Under the pieces are notes generated by a model. It searched no databases. It was given only the letters and a program-made list of their open reading frames with translations, and was not told the DNA's origin. A program made the translations under genes and the position numbers. This document shows, piece by piece, positions 11,596 through 20,889 of a stretch of DNA of 64,000 bases. Source of the DNA: an endosymbiont of unidentified scaly snail isolate Monju. GTDB lineage: Bacteria > Pseudomonadota > Gammaproteobacteria > Chromatiales > Chromatiaceae. Positions within the stretch are counted from its first letter, which is position 1. Every line of letters begins with the position of its first letter. Location: positions 1,674,001 to 1,738,000 of the forward strand of contig NZ_AP012978.1 in NCBI RefSeq assembly GCF_000801295.1, given 5' to 3'.

Positions 11596-12105
11596 ATGAA
11601 CGGATGGAAAAATACCCTCCTCTGCATGGCGTTATGCTGCCTGCCCCTGAGTGCTTCGGCCGGCCGCTTTGTCGAGACCCCCTACGAAGACCCGAAGGCG
11701 GTCTTCGACTTCTACTTCGACGATCCGCGTCACATCGAAAGCGCCTTGTACTGGCTGCGCGCCTACATCAATCCCCTGACCGAATCGCCCTACGACCTCG
11801 CTCCGGAGATGATGGACATCGTCGTGGTGATCCACGGTACCGAGCTGGTGACCGTGGCAACCAAGAACTACGAGAAATACCGCAACGCCGTGGATCGCAT
11901 GCGCTATTACGCCCTGCTCGGGGTGAAATTCCGCGTCTGCGGCCTGGCCGCCGCCGATTACGGGTACCGCACCGAGGACTTCCAGGACTTCATCGAGGTG
12001 GCCCCCTCGGCCATCACCGAGCTGGGCCACTGGCAGCAACAGGGGTATGCCCTGATCACCCCGCGCATCCTGGAAAAACGTTTCCGTCTCGAAGAGATCC
12101 GCTGA
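11596..12105 (+). CDS. Exported DsrE/DsrF-like protein
   Basis: 169 residues with a clear signal peptide (LLCMALCCLPLSASA, cleavage after SAG). The mature part has the DsrE-like fold pattern: IESALYWLRAYINPL, then IVVVIHGTEL, then YYALLGVKFRVCGLAAADYG. The single mature Cys in VCGLA lies where such proteins carry a sulfur-handling Cys. Cytoplasmic DsrE relatives move sulfur; periplasmic members are uncharacterised. It is controlled from a divergent promoter region shared with the PAS/AAA+ regulator. Confidence 0.75.
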   Translation: MNGWKNTLLCMALCCLPLSASAGRFVETPYEDPKAVFDFYFDDPRHIESALYWLRAYINPLTESPYDLAPEMMDIVVVIHGTELVTVATKNYEKYRNAVDRMRYYALLGVKFRVCGLAAADYGYRTEDFQDFIEVAPSAITELGHWQQQGYALITPRILEKRFRLEEIR

Positions 12106-12159
12106 CCCCGTCCCGTCCTGTGCGAGAATAGGTGGCTTTCGATCCGCCGTATCGTCGCC

Positions 12160-15100
12160 ATGTCGCATCACCCGTCATTGCCCGAGACCACCGAAGCCCG
12201 CCACTGGGGTCGCGCCAACGGTGCCGCACTGAGCCTGGCGCTGGCCGGTGCCGCGCGCGACGCTGGCCGCCCCCTGCTGGTGATCACCCCCGACCCCCAG
12301 GGCGCGCAGCGCCTGCTCGAGGAACTGCGTTTCTTCCTGGGCAGCGACGGCCCCGAGGCCTTCCTGTTTCCGGACTGGGAGACCCTGCCCTACGACGCGT
12401 TCTCGCCACTGCCCGAGCTGGTCTCGCAGCGCCTCGAGACCCTGCACCACCTGCGCGAGATGCAGCAAGGTATCGTCATCGCCCCGGTGGCCACGGTGAT
12501 GCAGCGCCTGCTGCCCGAGGACTTTCTCGACGCCCACAGCCTGCACCTGGCCGTCGGTGACCGGCTCGACTTCGACGCCTTCCGCCGGCGCCTGGAACAG
12601 GCGGGCTACGAGCCGGTCTCCCAGGTGATGGGCCATGGCGAGTTCGCGGTGCGCGGCTCGCTGATCGACCTCTTCCCCATGGGCAGCGAGCTGCCGCTGC
12701 GCATCGACCTGTTCGACGACGAGATCGACTCCATCCGCACCTTCGATGCCGATACCCAACGCACCCTGGAGAAGATCGACCGCTTCGCCATGCTGCCGGC
12801 GCGCGAATTCCCGGTGGACGAGCAGGCCATCAACCGCTTCCGCCGCGCCTGGCGCGAGACCTTTCCCGGCGACCCGCAGCGCAGCCTGATCTACCGCGAG
12901 GTGAGCGAGGGCCATCTGCCCGGCGGCATCGAGTACTATCTGCCGCTGTTCTTCGAGCGCACCGCCACCCTGTTCGACTACCTGCCCGAGTCCACCCTGG
13001 TGGTGCACGAACAGGCGTTGAACGACACCGCCGGCGAATTTGCCGAGCAGGTGACACAACGCTACGAACAGCGCCGGCACGACATCGAACGGCCGCTGCT
13101 GTCTCCCGAGGCACTCTGGCTCTCGCCCGAGGCGCTCGAGCAGGCGATCGCCAACCACCCCCGCATCGCCCACCAGCCCTTCGAGGCCGAGGACGGCGAC
13201 AACCTGGCCGCCCGCCTCCTGCCACCGCTGGCGCTGCAGGCGCGTGCCGCCGAACCGGCCGCCGCATTGCACGGCTTCCTCGAGCAGCATCGCGGGCGCG
13301 TGCTGTTCGTGGCCGAGACCGCCGGCCGCCGCGAGGCCCTGCGCGACACCCTGCGCGACCTGCACATCGTGGTGCACGCGGTGGACGGCTGGCAGGCATT
13401 CCTGGATGCCGAAGACCCCCTGTGCCTGACCGCCGCTCCGATCGAGACCGGCCTGTGGCTGGAAGACCCGGAGCTGGCGGTGATCCCCGAGGCCCTGTTG
13501 CTGGGCGAGCGGGTGCGCCAGCGGCGGCGCGCGCGCCGTGGCCCCGATGCCGAGCTGGTGGTGCGCAACCTGGCCGAGCTGCAGATCGGCGCCCCGGTGG
13601 TACACGAGGAGCACGGGGTGGGTCGCTACCTGGGCCTGCAGACGCTGGACACCGGCGGCATGGCGCAGGAATACCTGGTGCTCGAATATGCGCGTGGCGA
13701 CAAGCTGTACGTGCCGGTCGGCGCCCTGCACCGCATCTCGCGCTATACCGGCGCCTCGCCGGAGAACGCGCCGCTGCACCGCCTCGGCTCCGATCAGTGG
13801 GAGAAGGCCCGTCGCCGCGCCGCCGAGAAGGTACGCGACGTGGCCGCCGAACTGCTCGACATCTATGCCCGCCGGGCCGCCCGCGAGGGCACCGCCTTGC
13901 CACCGCCGGGCGAGGAATACCGCCAGTTCGCCGCCCAGTTCGAGTTCGAGGAGACCCCCGACCAGGCCGCCGCCATCACCGCGGTGATCGAGGACATGAC
14001 CTCACCACGCCCCATGGACCGCCTGGTGTGCGGCGACGTCGGCTTCGGCAAGACCGAGGTCGCCATGCGCGCCGCCTTCATGGCCGCGCACAATGGCCGC
14101 CAGGTCGCGGTGCTGCTACCCACCACCCTGCTCGCCCAACAGCACTTCCAGAACTTCGCCGACCGCTTCGCCGACTGGCCGATCCGGGTCGCCGGGCTGT
14201 CACGCTTCCGCTCGAAGAAGGAAACCGACGCCATCCTCGAAGGGCTGGCCGACGGCACCATCGACATTGTGGTCGGCACCCACAAGCTGCTGGGCGAGGA
14301 GATCCGTTTCAAGGACCTGGGACTGGTCATCGTCGACGAGGAACACCGCTTCGGCGTGCGCCACAAGGAACGCCTCAAGGCCCTGCGCGCCGAGGTGGAC
14401 ATGCTCACGCTCACCGCCACGCCCATCCCCCGCACCCTCAATATGGCCATGTCGGGCATGCGCGACCTGTTCATCATCGCCACCCCGCCGGCCGCGCGGC
14501 ACCCCATCAAGACCTTCGTCACCCAGTGGAACGACGCACAGATCACCGAGGCCATCCAGCGCGAACTGGCACGCGGCGGCCAGGTGTACTTCCTGCACAA
14601 CGAGGTCGAGAGCATCGAGAAAATGGCCACCAAGGTGCAGGAACTGGTGCCCTCGGCGCGCCTAGAGGTCGCCCACGGGCAGATGCGCGAGCGCGAGCTG
14701 GAGCGCATCATGCGCGACTTCTATCACCAGCGCTTCAACATCCTGGTGTGCACCACCATCGTCGAGTCGGGCATCGACGTGCCCAGCGCGAACACCATTG
14801 TCATCAACCGCGCCGACCGCCTCGGCCTGGCCCAGCTGCACCAGCTGCGCGGCCGGGTCGGGCGTTCGCACCACCGCGCCTACGCCTACCTGATCACCCC
14901 GCCGCCACGCGCCATGACCGCGGACGCGCGCAAGCGGCTCGAGGCCATCGAGGCGCTGGAAGACCTGGGCGCGGGCTTCAGCCTGGCTACCCACGACCTG
15001 GAGATCCGCGGCGCCGGCGAGCTGCTGGGCGACGAGCAGAGCGGCCAGATCCACGAAGTCGGCTTCACCCTCTATACCGAGATGCTCGAGCAGGCGGTCA

Positions 15101-15603
15101 AGGCCATCCGCGAAGGCCGCGACCCGGCGCTGGAGAAACCGCTGGACCATGGTGCCGAGATCGACCTGCACATCCCCGCCCTGCTGCCCGAGGAGTATAT
15201 CCCCGACGTACACACCCGGCTGATCCAGTACAAGCGGATCGCCTCGGCCGAATCTCCCGAGGCGCTGCGCGAGCTGAAGGTGGAGATGATCGACCGCTTC
15301 GGCCTGCTGCCCGAACCGGCACAGCGCCTGTTCGACCTCACCGAGCTGAAACTGGCCATCCGCGACCTGGGCATCCGCAAGGTCGATGTCGGTCCCCAGG
15401 GCGGACGCATCCTGTTCGCGCCGGAACCGAAGATCGACGCCGCGCGCCTGATCGAACTGATCCAGACCCGGCCACAGGAATTCAAGCTGGATGGCCCGGA
15501 CAAACTGCGCTTCTTCGCCGACATGAGCGAACCCGAGACCCGCATCGGCACCACTGCCGCCATATTGCAACAGCTCGCCCCCTCGCCAGCCGGCGGCGAT
15601 TGA
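12160..15603 (+). CDS. mfd: Transcription-repair coupling factor
   Basis: A 1147-residue translocase that releases stalled RNA polymerase and recruits UvrA. The N-terminal UvrB-like module (FLFPDWETLPYD, QVMGHGEFAVRGSLIDLFP) is followed by the polymerase-interaction domain (GAPVVHEEHGVGRYLGL). The RecG-like helicase has GDVGFGKTEVAMRA near residue 625, VDEEHRFG near 725, LTATPIPRTLNMA and QLRGRVGRS. The C-terminal TRCF domain is present. Length is normal. Confidence 0.98.
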   Translation: MSHHPSLPETTEARHWGRANGAALSLALAGAARDAGRPLLVITPDPQGAQRLLEELRFFLGSDGPEAFLFPDWETLPYDAFSPLPELVSQRLETLHHLREMQQGIVIAPVATVMQRLLPEDFLDAHSLHLAVGDRLDFDAFRRRLEQAGYEPVSQVMGHGEFAVRGSLIDLFPMGSELPLRIDLFDDEIDSIRTFDADTQRTLEKIDRFAMLPAREFPVDEQAINRFRRAWRETFPGDPQRSLIYREVSEGHLPGGIEYYLPLFFERTATLFDYLPESTLVVHEQALNDTAGEFAEQVTQRYEQRRHDIERPLLSPEALWLSPEALEQAIANHPRIAHQPFEAEDGDNLAARLLPPLALQARAAEPAAALHGFLEQHRGRVLFVAETAGRREALRDTLRDLHIVVHAVDGWQAFLDAEDPLCLTAAPIETGLWLEDPELAVIPEALLLGERVRQRRRARRGPDAELVVRNLAELQIGAPVVHEEHGVGRYLGLQTLDTGGMAQEYLVLEYARGDKLYVPVGALHRISRYTGASPENAPLHRLGSDQWEKARRRAAEKVRDVAAELLDIYARRAAREGTALPPPGEEYRQFAAQFEFEETPDQAAAITAVIEDMTSPRPMDRLVCGDVGFGKTEVAMRAAFMAAHNGRQVAVLLPTTLLAQQHFQNFADRFADWPIRVAGLSRFRSKKETDAILEGLADGTIDIVVGTHKLLGEEIRFKDLGLVIVDEEHRFGVRHKERLKALRAEVDMLTLTATPIPRTLNMAMSGMRDLFIIATPPAARHPIKTFVTQWNDAQITEAIQRELARGGQVYFLHNEVESIEKMATKVQELVPSARLEVAHGQMRERELERIMRDFYHQRFNILVCTTIVESGIDVPSANTIVINRADRLGLAQLHQLRGRVGRSHHRAYAYLITPPPRAMTADARKRLEAIEALEDLGAGFSLATHDLEIRGAGELLGDEQSGQIHEVGFTLYTEMLEQAVKAIREGRDPALEKPLDHGAEIDLHIPALLPEEYIPDVHTRLIQYKRIASAESPEALRELKVEMIDRFGLLPEPAQRLFDLTELKLAIRDLGIRKVDVGPQGGRILFAPEPKIDAARLIELIQTRPQEFKLDGPDKLRFFADMSEPETRIGTTAAILQQLAPSPAGGD

Positions 15604-15646
15604 GGCATCATCTGTGCGTTACCCGCAACGAGCACCGAGCCACGCA

Positions 15647-16306
15647 ATGCCTGTCTTCCACCGCCTTGCCATCCTGCTGATCCTGCTTTGCGCCAGCCTG
15701 GCCGCCAGCGCGCAGGAAGGGGTATACATCGTGGAGATGCTGGTGTTCGAGCAGCCCGATGCCTACGACGAACCGGGGCAGTTCGACGAGGTGAATGCCG
15801 GGCGCCAGGTCGCCGGATCACTGGAGCTTGGCACCCCCGGCGTCATTCCCCTGCCTGCACAGGACGGCGGGTTCGGCCCGGTGATCTATACGCTCAGGCA
15901 CAAGGGCGCGAGAGTCCTCGCCCACCTGCGCTGGCGGCACGACTTCTCCTCTCCCGTCAGTACGGACTGGCTGCGCCTGACCAATCCCTATCTCGACGGG
16001 GTGATCCGCCTGCGGCGTGGCCGCTTCATCCACCTCGACACCGACCTGCAGATCACCGGCAGCGAACAGCCCGTCCGCGAGCACGGCCGCATGCGCAGCG
16101 GTGAACTGCTGTACGTCGATCACCCCCGCGCCGGCATCCTCATCCGCGCCGAACGCATCGACTCCCCGAAGCCGCAGGCCGTCCCCAGCGCCCCGGCGGC
16201 CACCCAGGAACCACCGCCGCCTCCGCCCAAACCGGCCACCGACAACCCGCCCGAGCAACGCGAACCGGCCAGCGAGATCCCCCGCGCCCTGCCCGACCCG
16301 ACCTGA
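15647..16306 (+). CDS. CsiV-like periplasmic protein
   Basis: About 219 residues from the ATG at 15647, which begins a good signal peptide (LAILLILLCASLAASA). The body has YIVEMLVFEQ, then TLRHKGARVLAHLRWRH and GVIRLRRGRFIHLDTDL, the pattern of the CsiV family. That family is encoded beside mfd in many gammaproteobacteria and has been linked to peptidoglycan. The C-terminus is a Pro-rich low-complexity tail. Function here is inferred from the family and position. Confidence 0.75.
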   Translation: MPVFHRLAILLILLCASLAASAQEGVYIVEMLVFEQPDAYDEPGQFDEVNAGRQVAGSLELGTPGVIPLPAQDGGFGPVIYTLRHKGARVLAHLRWRHDFSSPVSTDWLRLTNPYLDGVIRLRRGRFIHLDTDLQITGSEQPVREHGRMRSGELLYVDHPRAGILIRAERIDSPKPQAVPSAPAATQEPPPPPPKPATDNPPEQREPASEIPRALPDPT

Positions 16307-16321
16307 CCGCACCCGCCTCGC

Positions 16322-16388
16322 GGCGGGGACGCTGGGTTCGTGGCGGAATGCTGCTCCTGCCTGCAGCAGGCCCGTCCCCGGGCCGAAC
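16322..16388 (-). repeat. REP-like palindromic repeat, inverted copy
   Basis: Read on the minus strand, this begins GTTCGGCCCGGGGACGGGCC and continues through a GGAGCAGC block to CCACGAACC. It is the same unit as the copies at 24399-24563 and 4566-4650. It lies between the convergent csiV and nor cluster. Confidence 0.75.
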
Positions 16389-16442
16389 CGTTCCCTGTCG
16401 GGCGGAAAGCCTGCCTGCGGAATGGAAACACCCTGGCGGAGA

Positions 16443-16628
16443 TCACCCCGGCCGACTGAGCTGGGTGGCGACCAGGCCGGCGAACAGCACCACGAAACCC
16501 AGTGGCACGGCGCTCATGTAGAACATGGCGTCCCCGAACCCGGCGAACAGGCGCCAGAAGCCGACCACCAGGCCGAAGACGGTCAGAATCAATCCCAGCC
16601 AGACGGTGAACACCCCGATCTTGTGCAT
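16443..16628 (-). CDS. Small two-helix membrane protein
   Basis: 61 residues from the ATG at 16628, preceded by GGGAG. Two hydrophobic helices (about 5-26 and 36-56) are joined by WRLFAGFGDAMFY. It follows norD by 62 bases on the same strand and may be the last gene of the nor cluster. I do not recognise a family, and the function is unknown. Confidence 0.6.
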   Translation of the reverse strand: MHKIGVFTVWLGLILTVFGLVVGFWRLFAGFGDAMFYMSAVPLGFVVLFAGLVATQLSRPG

Positions 16629-16690
16629 GTCGGCTCCCAGTCGTTGAAATCCGCGCATCATACCGCCCGCAGCCGGCGGCGCCCATGCAC

Positions 16691-18433
16691 TCAGCGGCCG
16701 GTCAGGCGGGCATACAGCAGGGGGAGCCGATTCGGCAGCTCGGAGGGGCGGTGGATGACCACATAGCCATCGGTGCCGAACAGGTAGGGGAGGTAGTCGT
16801 TGCCCCGCTCGTCGATGGTCACGCAGAAAGGCTCGAGCCCCGCGCGCCGCGCCTCGAGGATGGCCTGGCGGGTATCCTCGATGCCAAAGCGTCCCTCGTA
16901 CTGGTCGAGGTCGTTGGGTTTGCCGTCGGTGAGCAGCAGCAGGCGGCGCCCGGCGGACTGTTCACCCAGGATGCGGGCGCCGAAGCGGATGGCCGCCCCC
17001 ATGCGTGTGTAGTAGCCGGGGCGGATGGCGGCGATGCGCCCGCGAATGCGCGCATCGTAGGGTTCCTCGAAGGCCTTGAGCAGGTGCACGCGCACCGGGT
17101 CGCGCTTGCGCGAGGAGAAACCGCACAGGCCGAAACGGTCGCCGGTGGCTGCCAGTGATTCGGCGAACAGGAACAGGCTGTCGCGGATCACGTCGATCAC
17201 CCGGTTGCTGTCGTCGATCCAGGTATCGGTGGACAGCGACAGATCGGCCATCAGCAGGCTGACCAGGTCACGCGCACCGGAACGCATCTCCCGGTACAGG
17301 CCCTCACCGCTCACCGCCAGGCCGGCGGCACGATCGGCGGCAAAGCGCAGGTAGGCATCGAGGTCGATGTCCTGTCCGTCCGGCCGGGCACGATGCCAGG
17401 TGCGTGCCGGCGCCAGCAACTGGAACTGCGCGCGCAGTCGTTTCGCGGTCCGTCCCAGGTGCGGCGGCAAAGGCAGCGGTTGCGCGTCGGCGGCCAGCAT
17501 GGGCACGATGCGGCAACGGTCGGGCAGCAGGGCATGGCGCTTCCAGTCCCACTCCGGCAGCAGCAGGCCCTGGTGCAGGATGCGATCGTCCTGCGCCTCG
17601 GCCGGCAGGTCCAGGTCGAAACGCAGGGTGGCCGCCGGGCGCTTGTCGCTGCGCGCCACCGCCAGCCGGTCCAGGTCGCGGGCGATGGCCTCGGCACGGT
17701 CGAGGTCGTCCTCGTCCTCGGAACCCCGATCGACCCGCACGTATTCACCCCAGGTAAAGATGTTCTCCATGCGCACCGTGATCAGCCCGCGGTCGGCCTC
17801 GGGCTCCTCGACACGCTCGGCGCGACGGCGCAACTGCTCGACCTCTTGCTGGCGCTCCCGATCTCCTGCCCCGCTGTCCCCGGGATCGTCGCCGGCCGCA
17901 GCGTCCGCGAGCGGCCGAGGCGGCTCGGGGTGCAGCCACAGGGGCACCGGCTGTGGCGGGCGCCGCGCCGCCGGCAGATCCGCCACCGAGCCGGGCTCGC
18001 GCAGGGCCTGGCACAGGGCACGCTCGGCCGCTGCCTGGTCGGCCGGCAGGCGTTCGGCATCGGGACGCAGCAGCAGGTGCGCCTCGACCAGGCGCTGGTA
18101 TCGCGTGCGCAGGCCAGGATAGCGATCGAGCACCTGGACGACCCGTCGCTGGTTGCCGACGAACCAGTCCCCGGCGTCCTCGTCGGCGACCGCGGCCAGC
18201 GCCGCCAGCCACAGGTAGAGTTCGCGATTGAGCGCGCGATCGGGGAACCAGTCGATCACCGCGGGCAGGCGCAGGTACTGCGCATCGCGCCAGGCCAGCG
18301 TCACCTTCTCGTGCACGCCGGCGACACGTTGCAGCCAGCTGCGCCGTGCGCCGTGCGCCGTGGCCTCGGGGTGGTGGGTGTCCGCCAGCCGGGTGATCAG
18401 GCGGTGCCAGAGTTCGCCGACCTGTTCTTCCAT
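16691..18433 (-). CDS. norD: Nitric oxide reductase activation protein NorD
   Basis: 580 residues, with the start set at MEEQVGELWHRL. The C-terminal von Willebrand A domain has the metal-site residues in LSLSTDTWID (degenerate DxSxS), then LLLTDGKPND and a closing YVVIHRPSELPNRLPLLY. NorD works with the AAA+ protein NorQ to assemble or metallate NorCB. The middle is acidic and Arg-rich (residues about 200-290). It overlaps the preceding polyferredoxin gene by 37 bases, which indicates one operon. Confidence 0.92.
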   Translation of the reverse strand: MEEQVGELWHRLITRLADTHHPEATAHGARRSWLQRVAGVHEKVTLAWRDAQYLRLPAVIDWFPDRALNRELYLWLAALAAVADEDAGDWFVGNQRRVVQVLDRYPGLRTRYQRLVEAHLLLRPDAERLPADQAAAERALCQALREPGSVADLPAARRPPQPVPLWLHPEPPRPLADAAAGDDPGDSGAGDRERQQEVEQLRRRAERVEEPEADRGLITVRMENIFTWGEYVRVDRGSEDEDDLDRAEAIARDLDRLAVARSDKRPAATLRFDLDLPAEAQDDRILHQGLLLPEWDWKRHALLPDRCRIVPMLAADAQPLPLPPHLGRTAKRLRAQFQLLAPARTWHRARPDGQDIDLDAYLRFAADRAAGLAVSGEGLYREMRSGARDLVSLLMADLSLSTDTWIDDSNRVIDVIRDSLFLFAESLAATGDRFGLCGFSSRKRDPVRVHLLKAFEEPYDARIRGRIAAIRPGYYTRMGAAIRFGARILGEQSAGRRLLLLTDGKPNDLDQYEGRFGIEDTRQAILEARRAGLEPFCVTIDERGNDYLPYLFGTDGYVVIHRPSELPNRLPLLYARLTGR

Positions 18434-19395
18434 TCCTCGATCTCCTCCGGCCGACCTCGCGCCGCCTCGCGTACCAACAGGGGACGGCCGGTGACCACCG
18501 GCAGTGCCGCCTCGCCACGCACCCAGCGCAGCACGGGCCGGGTGCCCAGTCGCGTGGTCACCTGTTCGCAGGCATCCAGGCACTGCGCGCACTCGGTGCA
18601 GGTGAACATGCGGCGCTTGAGGGTGCGCGGCTTGAGGCGCATGGGACAGGCGTTGTCACAGGCGTTGTTGCAAGACTTGCAGACCGCGGCACGGGCGGTG
18701 TCGAACCCCACCACCAGGGCGCGGTCGTTGGCCATCCACGCCAGGCTCTGGAACAGGCCGACCGCGCAGCCAAAACGACAAAACAGATGCCGTGCCAACA
18801 GGAACTCGATGCTGAACGCACCCGTGGCAGCGATCAGGAAGGTCGCCTGATTGCGCGTCAGTTCGCCGGTGAACAGGTTGCCGTAAACGGTGGCCGGCGG
18901 CAGCAGCCAGGTGAGCAGCACCACCGCCCAGAGAAAGGCAAAGCCGAACACCGCCAGCAGCGTCGGCACCCAGTAGCGAGGATCGGGATGCCGCAAGGTG
19001 CCATCCGGCTGGCGCGCCGGCAGCGGGCGACGCTCCCACAGGCTGTGCCGGCCGATGGCGCGACGCATCAGGCCGTTGATGGTCTCGACCACCGAGAAAT
19101 GCGGGCAGAGCCAGCCGCAATACAGGCGACCGTAACGCCGGGCGATCCACAGGAACAGCGCGGCGCCGCCGAACAGCGGGAGGGCACCGCGCCAGAACAG
19201 GTTCCACGCCGCCTTGCCTACGCCGATGCGCCCGGCCACGAAGTCGTCGATGCCCAGGGTCCAGGGATGACCGAAGAAGATGGCGTGTCCCAGGGTCAGG
19301 TCGAAGCGCAGGATGTCGAACACCGGGGCCAGCACGAACAACGCGAAAAAACCGGCCTGCAACAGACGCCGTCTGACCTGCAGCGACAGGTTCAC
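18397..19395 (-). CDS. Membrane-bound 4Fe-4S polyferredoxin, NosR/NapH-like, in the nor cluster
   Basis: 332 residues. It begins at a GTG overlapping the previous stop (GTGA). At least four hydrophobic helices are interspersed with CGWLCPH near residue 93 and CRFGCAVG, the paired motifs of NosR/NapH/CcoG proteins. Two soluble iron-sulfur clusters follow, CKSCNNACDNACP and CTECAQCLDAC. Such proteins carry electrons across or along the membrane. Its position between norQ and norD suggests a role in maturation or electron supply to NorCB, which is inference. Confidence 0.75.
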   Translation of the reverse strand: MNLSLQVRRRLLQAGFFALFVLAPVFDILRFDLTLGHAIFFGHPWTLGIDDFVAGRIGVGKAAWNLFWRGALPLFGGAALFLWIARRYGRLYCGWLCPHFSVVETINGLMRRAIGRHSLWERRPLPARQPDGTLRHPDPRYWVPTLLAVFGFAFLWAVVLLTWLLPPATVYGNLFTGELTRNQATFLIAATGAFSIEFLLARHLFCRFGCAVGLFQSLAWMANDRALVVGFDTARAAVCKSCNNACDNACPMRLKPRTLKRRMFTCTECAQCLDACEQVTTRLGTRPVLRWVRGEAALPVVTGRPLLVREAARGRPEEIEEWKNRSANSGTA

Positions 19396-19808
19396 GACAA
19401 TCCCCCCGAACAACCGTCGGGCAGCGGACGCCCAAGCAGCGGATAGCGCCAGCACTGTCCGGCCATTGCCTTGGCCAGGCCGTAGGCGCCGAACACCACC
19501 AGCGCCGAATGACAGAAGGTGAAATAGGTGATGACCACCACCCAGGTCCAGGGACCATCGTAACCGCCAAGCAGCACGATGACGGCATTGAAGGCCACCA
19601 GCAGCACGCCGGCCCAGAGGCTGGCAGAGACGGTCTGCGCAAGGTGGGCACGCGCCAGCGCCGGCGCCTGCCCACGGTGCCGCCACCACAGCCACAGCAG
19701 GACCAGGAACGACAGACCCGGCATCAGCAGCAGGTTGGACAGATAGAGCGCCTCGGCCATCACGGCCAGCGACAGGCCGGCCTCGGGCACGTCAGCCGAG
19801 CGTGGCAT
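19392..19808 (-). CDS. Hypothetical membrane protein of the nor cluster
   Basis: 138 residues, with an ATG at 19808 preceded by GAGG at good spacing and overlapping the norQ stop by 17 bases. Three or four hydrophobic helices are visible (about 17-42, 59-82, 86-108). TYFTFCHSALVVFGAYGL is the most polar conserved-looking part. No family recognised. The tight overlaps with norQ and the polyferredoxin gene place it in the same transcript. Confidence 0.65.
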   Translation of the reverse strand: MPRSADVPEAGLSLAVMAEALYLSNLLLMPGLSFLVLLWLWWRHRGQAPALARAHLAQTVSASLWAGVLLVAFNAVIVLLGGYDGPWTWVVVITYFTFCHSALVVFGAYGLAKAMAGQCWRYPLLGRPLPDGCSGGLS

Positions 19809-20604
19809 CGACCACCTCGCGCAACGCCGCCAGGGTCTCGGCGTCGTCGCTGAGCGGTTCGACCATCGCCGTCAGCACGGCCTCACGCGGGTCGAAGCCG
19901 CCGCGGATCAGAGTTGCGGCATACACCAGCAGGCGGGTGGAGGCGGCTTCTTCCAGGTCGTGATCCTCGAGTGCACGCAGGGCACGGGCCAGGTTCACCA
20001 GACGCTCGCCGGTGGCGCGGTCGATGCCGGTCTCTCCCTGCAGTATCGTCAGCTCGTTCTCCGGCGAGGGAAAATCGAAACTCATGGCCACGAAACGCTG
20101 GCGGGTCGAGGGCTTCATGCCCTTCAGCAGGTTCTGGTAGCCGGGGTTGTAGGAGACCACCAGCATGAACTCCGGCGGCGCCTGCAAGGTCTCGCCCGTG
20201 CGCTCCAGCGGCAGGATGCGCCGGTCGTCGGTCAGAGGGTGCAGCACCACCGTGGTGTCCTTGCGCGCCTCGACCACCTCGTCGAGATAACAGATGGCAC
20301 CTTCGCGCACCGCGCGGGTGAGCGGCCCATCCGACCAGAAGGTGCCCTCACCGCCAATCAGGTGACGTCCCACCAGGTCCGCCGCAGTGAGGTCGTCGTG
20401 ACAGGCCACGGTGTACAGGGGACGCCCGAGGCGCGCCGCCATGTACCGCACGAAACGGCTCTTGCCGCAGCCGGTCGGCCCCTTGATGAGCACCGGCAGG
20501 CGGTTGCGCCAGGCGTGTTCGAACAGGGCCACCTCGTTGCCCTGGGGACAGTAGAAAGGCAGCTCGGCCGCCGCCTCGCGTTCGGGATTGGCTTTTATGT
20601 CCAT
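19792..20604 (-). CDS. norQ: NorQ/NirQ-type MoxR AAA+ ATPase
   Basis: 270 residues. Walker A GPTGCGKS is at 42-49. The sensor and Walker B region is ICYLDEVVEARKDTTVVLHPLTDDRR, and EFMLVVSYNPGYQNLLKGMKPSTRQRF is the family signature. NorQ with NorD activates nitric oxide reductase. Start and stop touch the neighbours (TGATG with norF; overlap with the next gene). Confidence 0.93.
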   Translation of the reverse strand: MDIKANPEREAAAELPFYCPQGNEVALFEHAWRNRLPVLIKGPTGCGKSRFVRYMAARLGRPLYTVACHDDLTAADLVGRHLIGGEGTFWSDGPLTRAVREGAICYLDEVVEARKDTTVVLHPLTDDRRILPLERTGETLQAPPEFMLVVSYNPGYQNLLKGMKPSTRQRFVAMSFDFPSPENELTILQGETGIDRATGERLVNLARALRALEDHDLEEAASTRLLVYAATLIRGGFDPREAVLTAMVEPLSDDAETLAALREVVDATLG

Positions 20605-20888
20605 CAGTGTAGTCCGCTGCTAAGAAAGAAGGCCACGCCCACCAGGACGCCCACCCCTGCCAGCCAGATCAGGATCGCCCACCGCCAGAACCCGCGCACA
20701 TTGCGCAGACCCATGAACCAGTCGCCGATCAGCTGCCCCTTGAACACGGTCAGGGCCAGCACGGACAAGGTCACCGGCAGGCCCTGCAAACCCAGCTTGC
20801 CGACCACCCAGGTGATCAGCGTCAGTAGCATCAACGCAATATAGATGAGCGTACAAGATCCACCCCTGTTGCGGCTATCGGTGTTCAT
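20604..20888 (-). CDS. norF: NorF-like small membrane subunit
   Basis: 94 residues with three hydrophobic helices. TVFKGQLIGDWFMGLRNV fits the prokaryotic cytochrome oxidase subunit IV/NorF family. It directly follows norE (one base between) and precedes norQ by overlap. NorF supports full nitric oxide reductase activity in Paracoccus; the exact role is unclear. Confidence 0.8.
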   Translation of the reverse strand: MNTDSRNRGGSCTLIYIALMLLTLITWVVGKLGLQGLPVTLSVLALTVFKGQLIGDWFMGLRNVRGFWRWAILIWLAGVGVLVGVAFFLSSGLH

Positions 20889-20889
20889 C

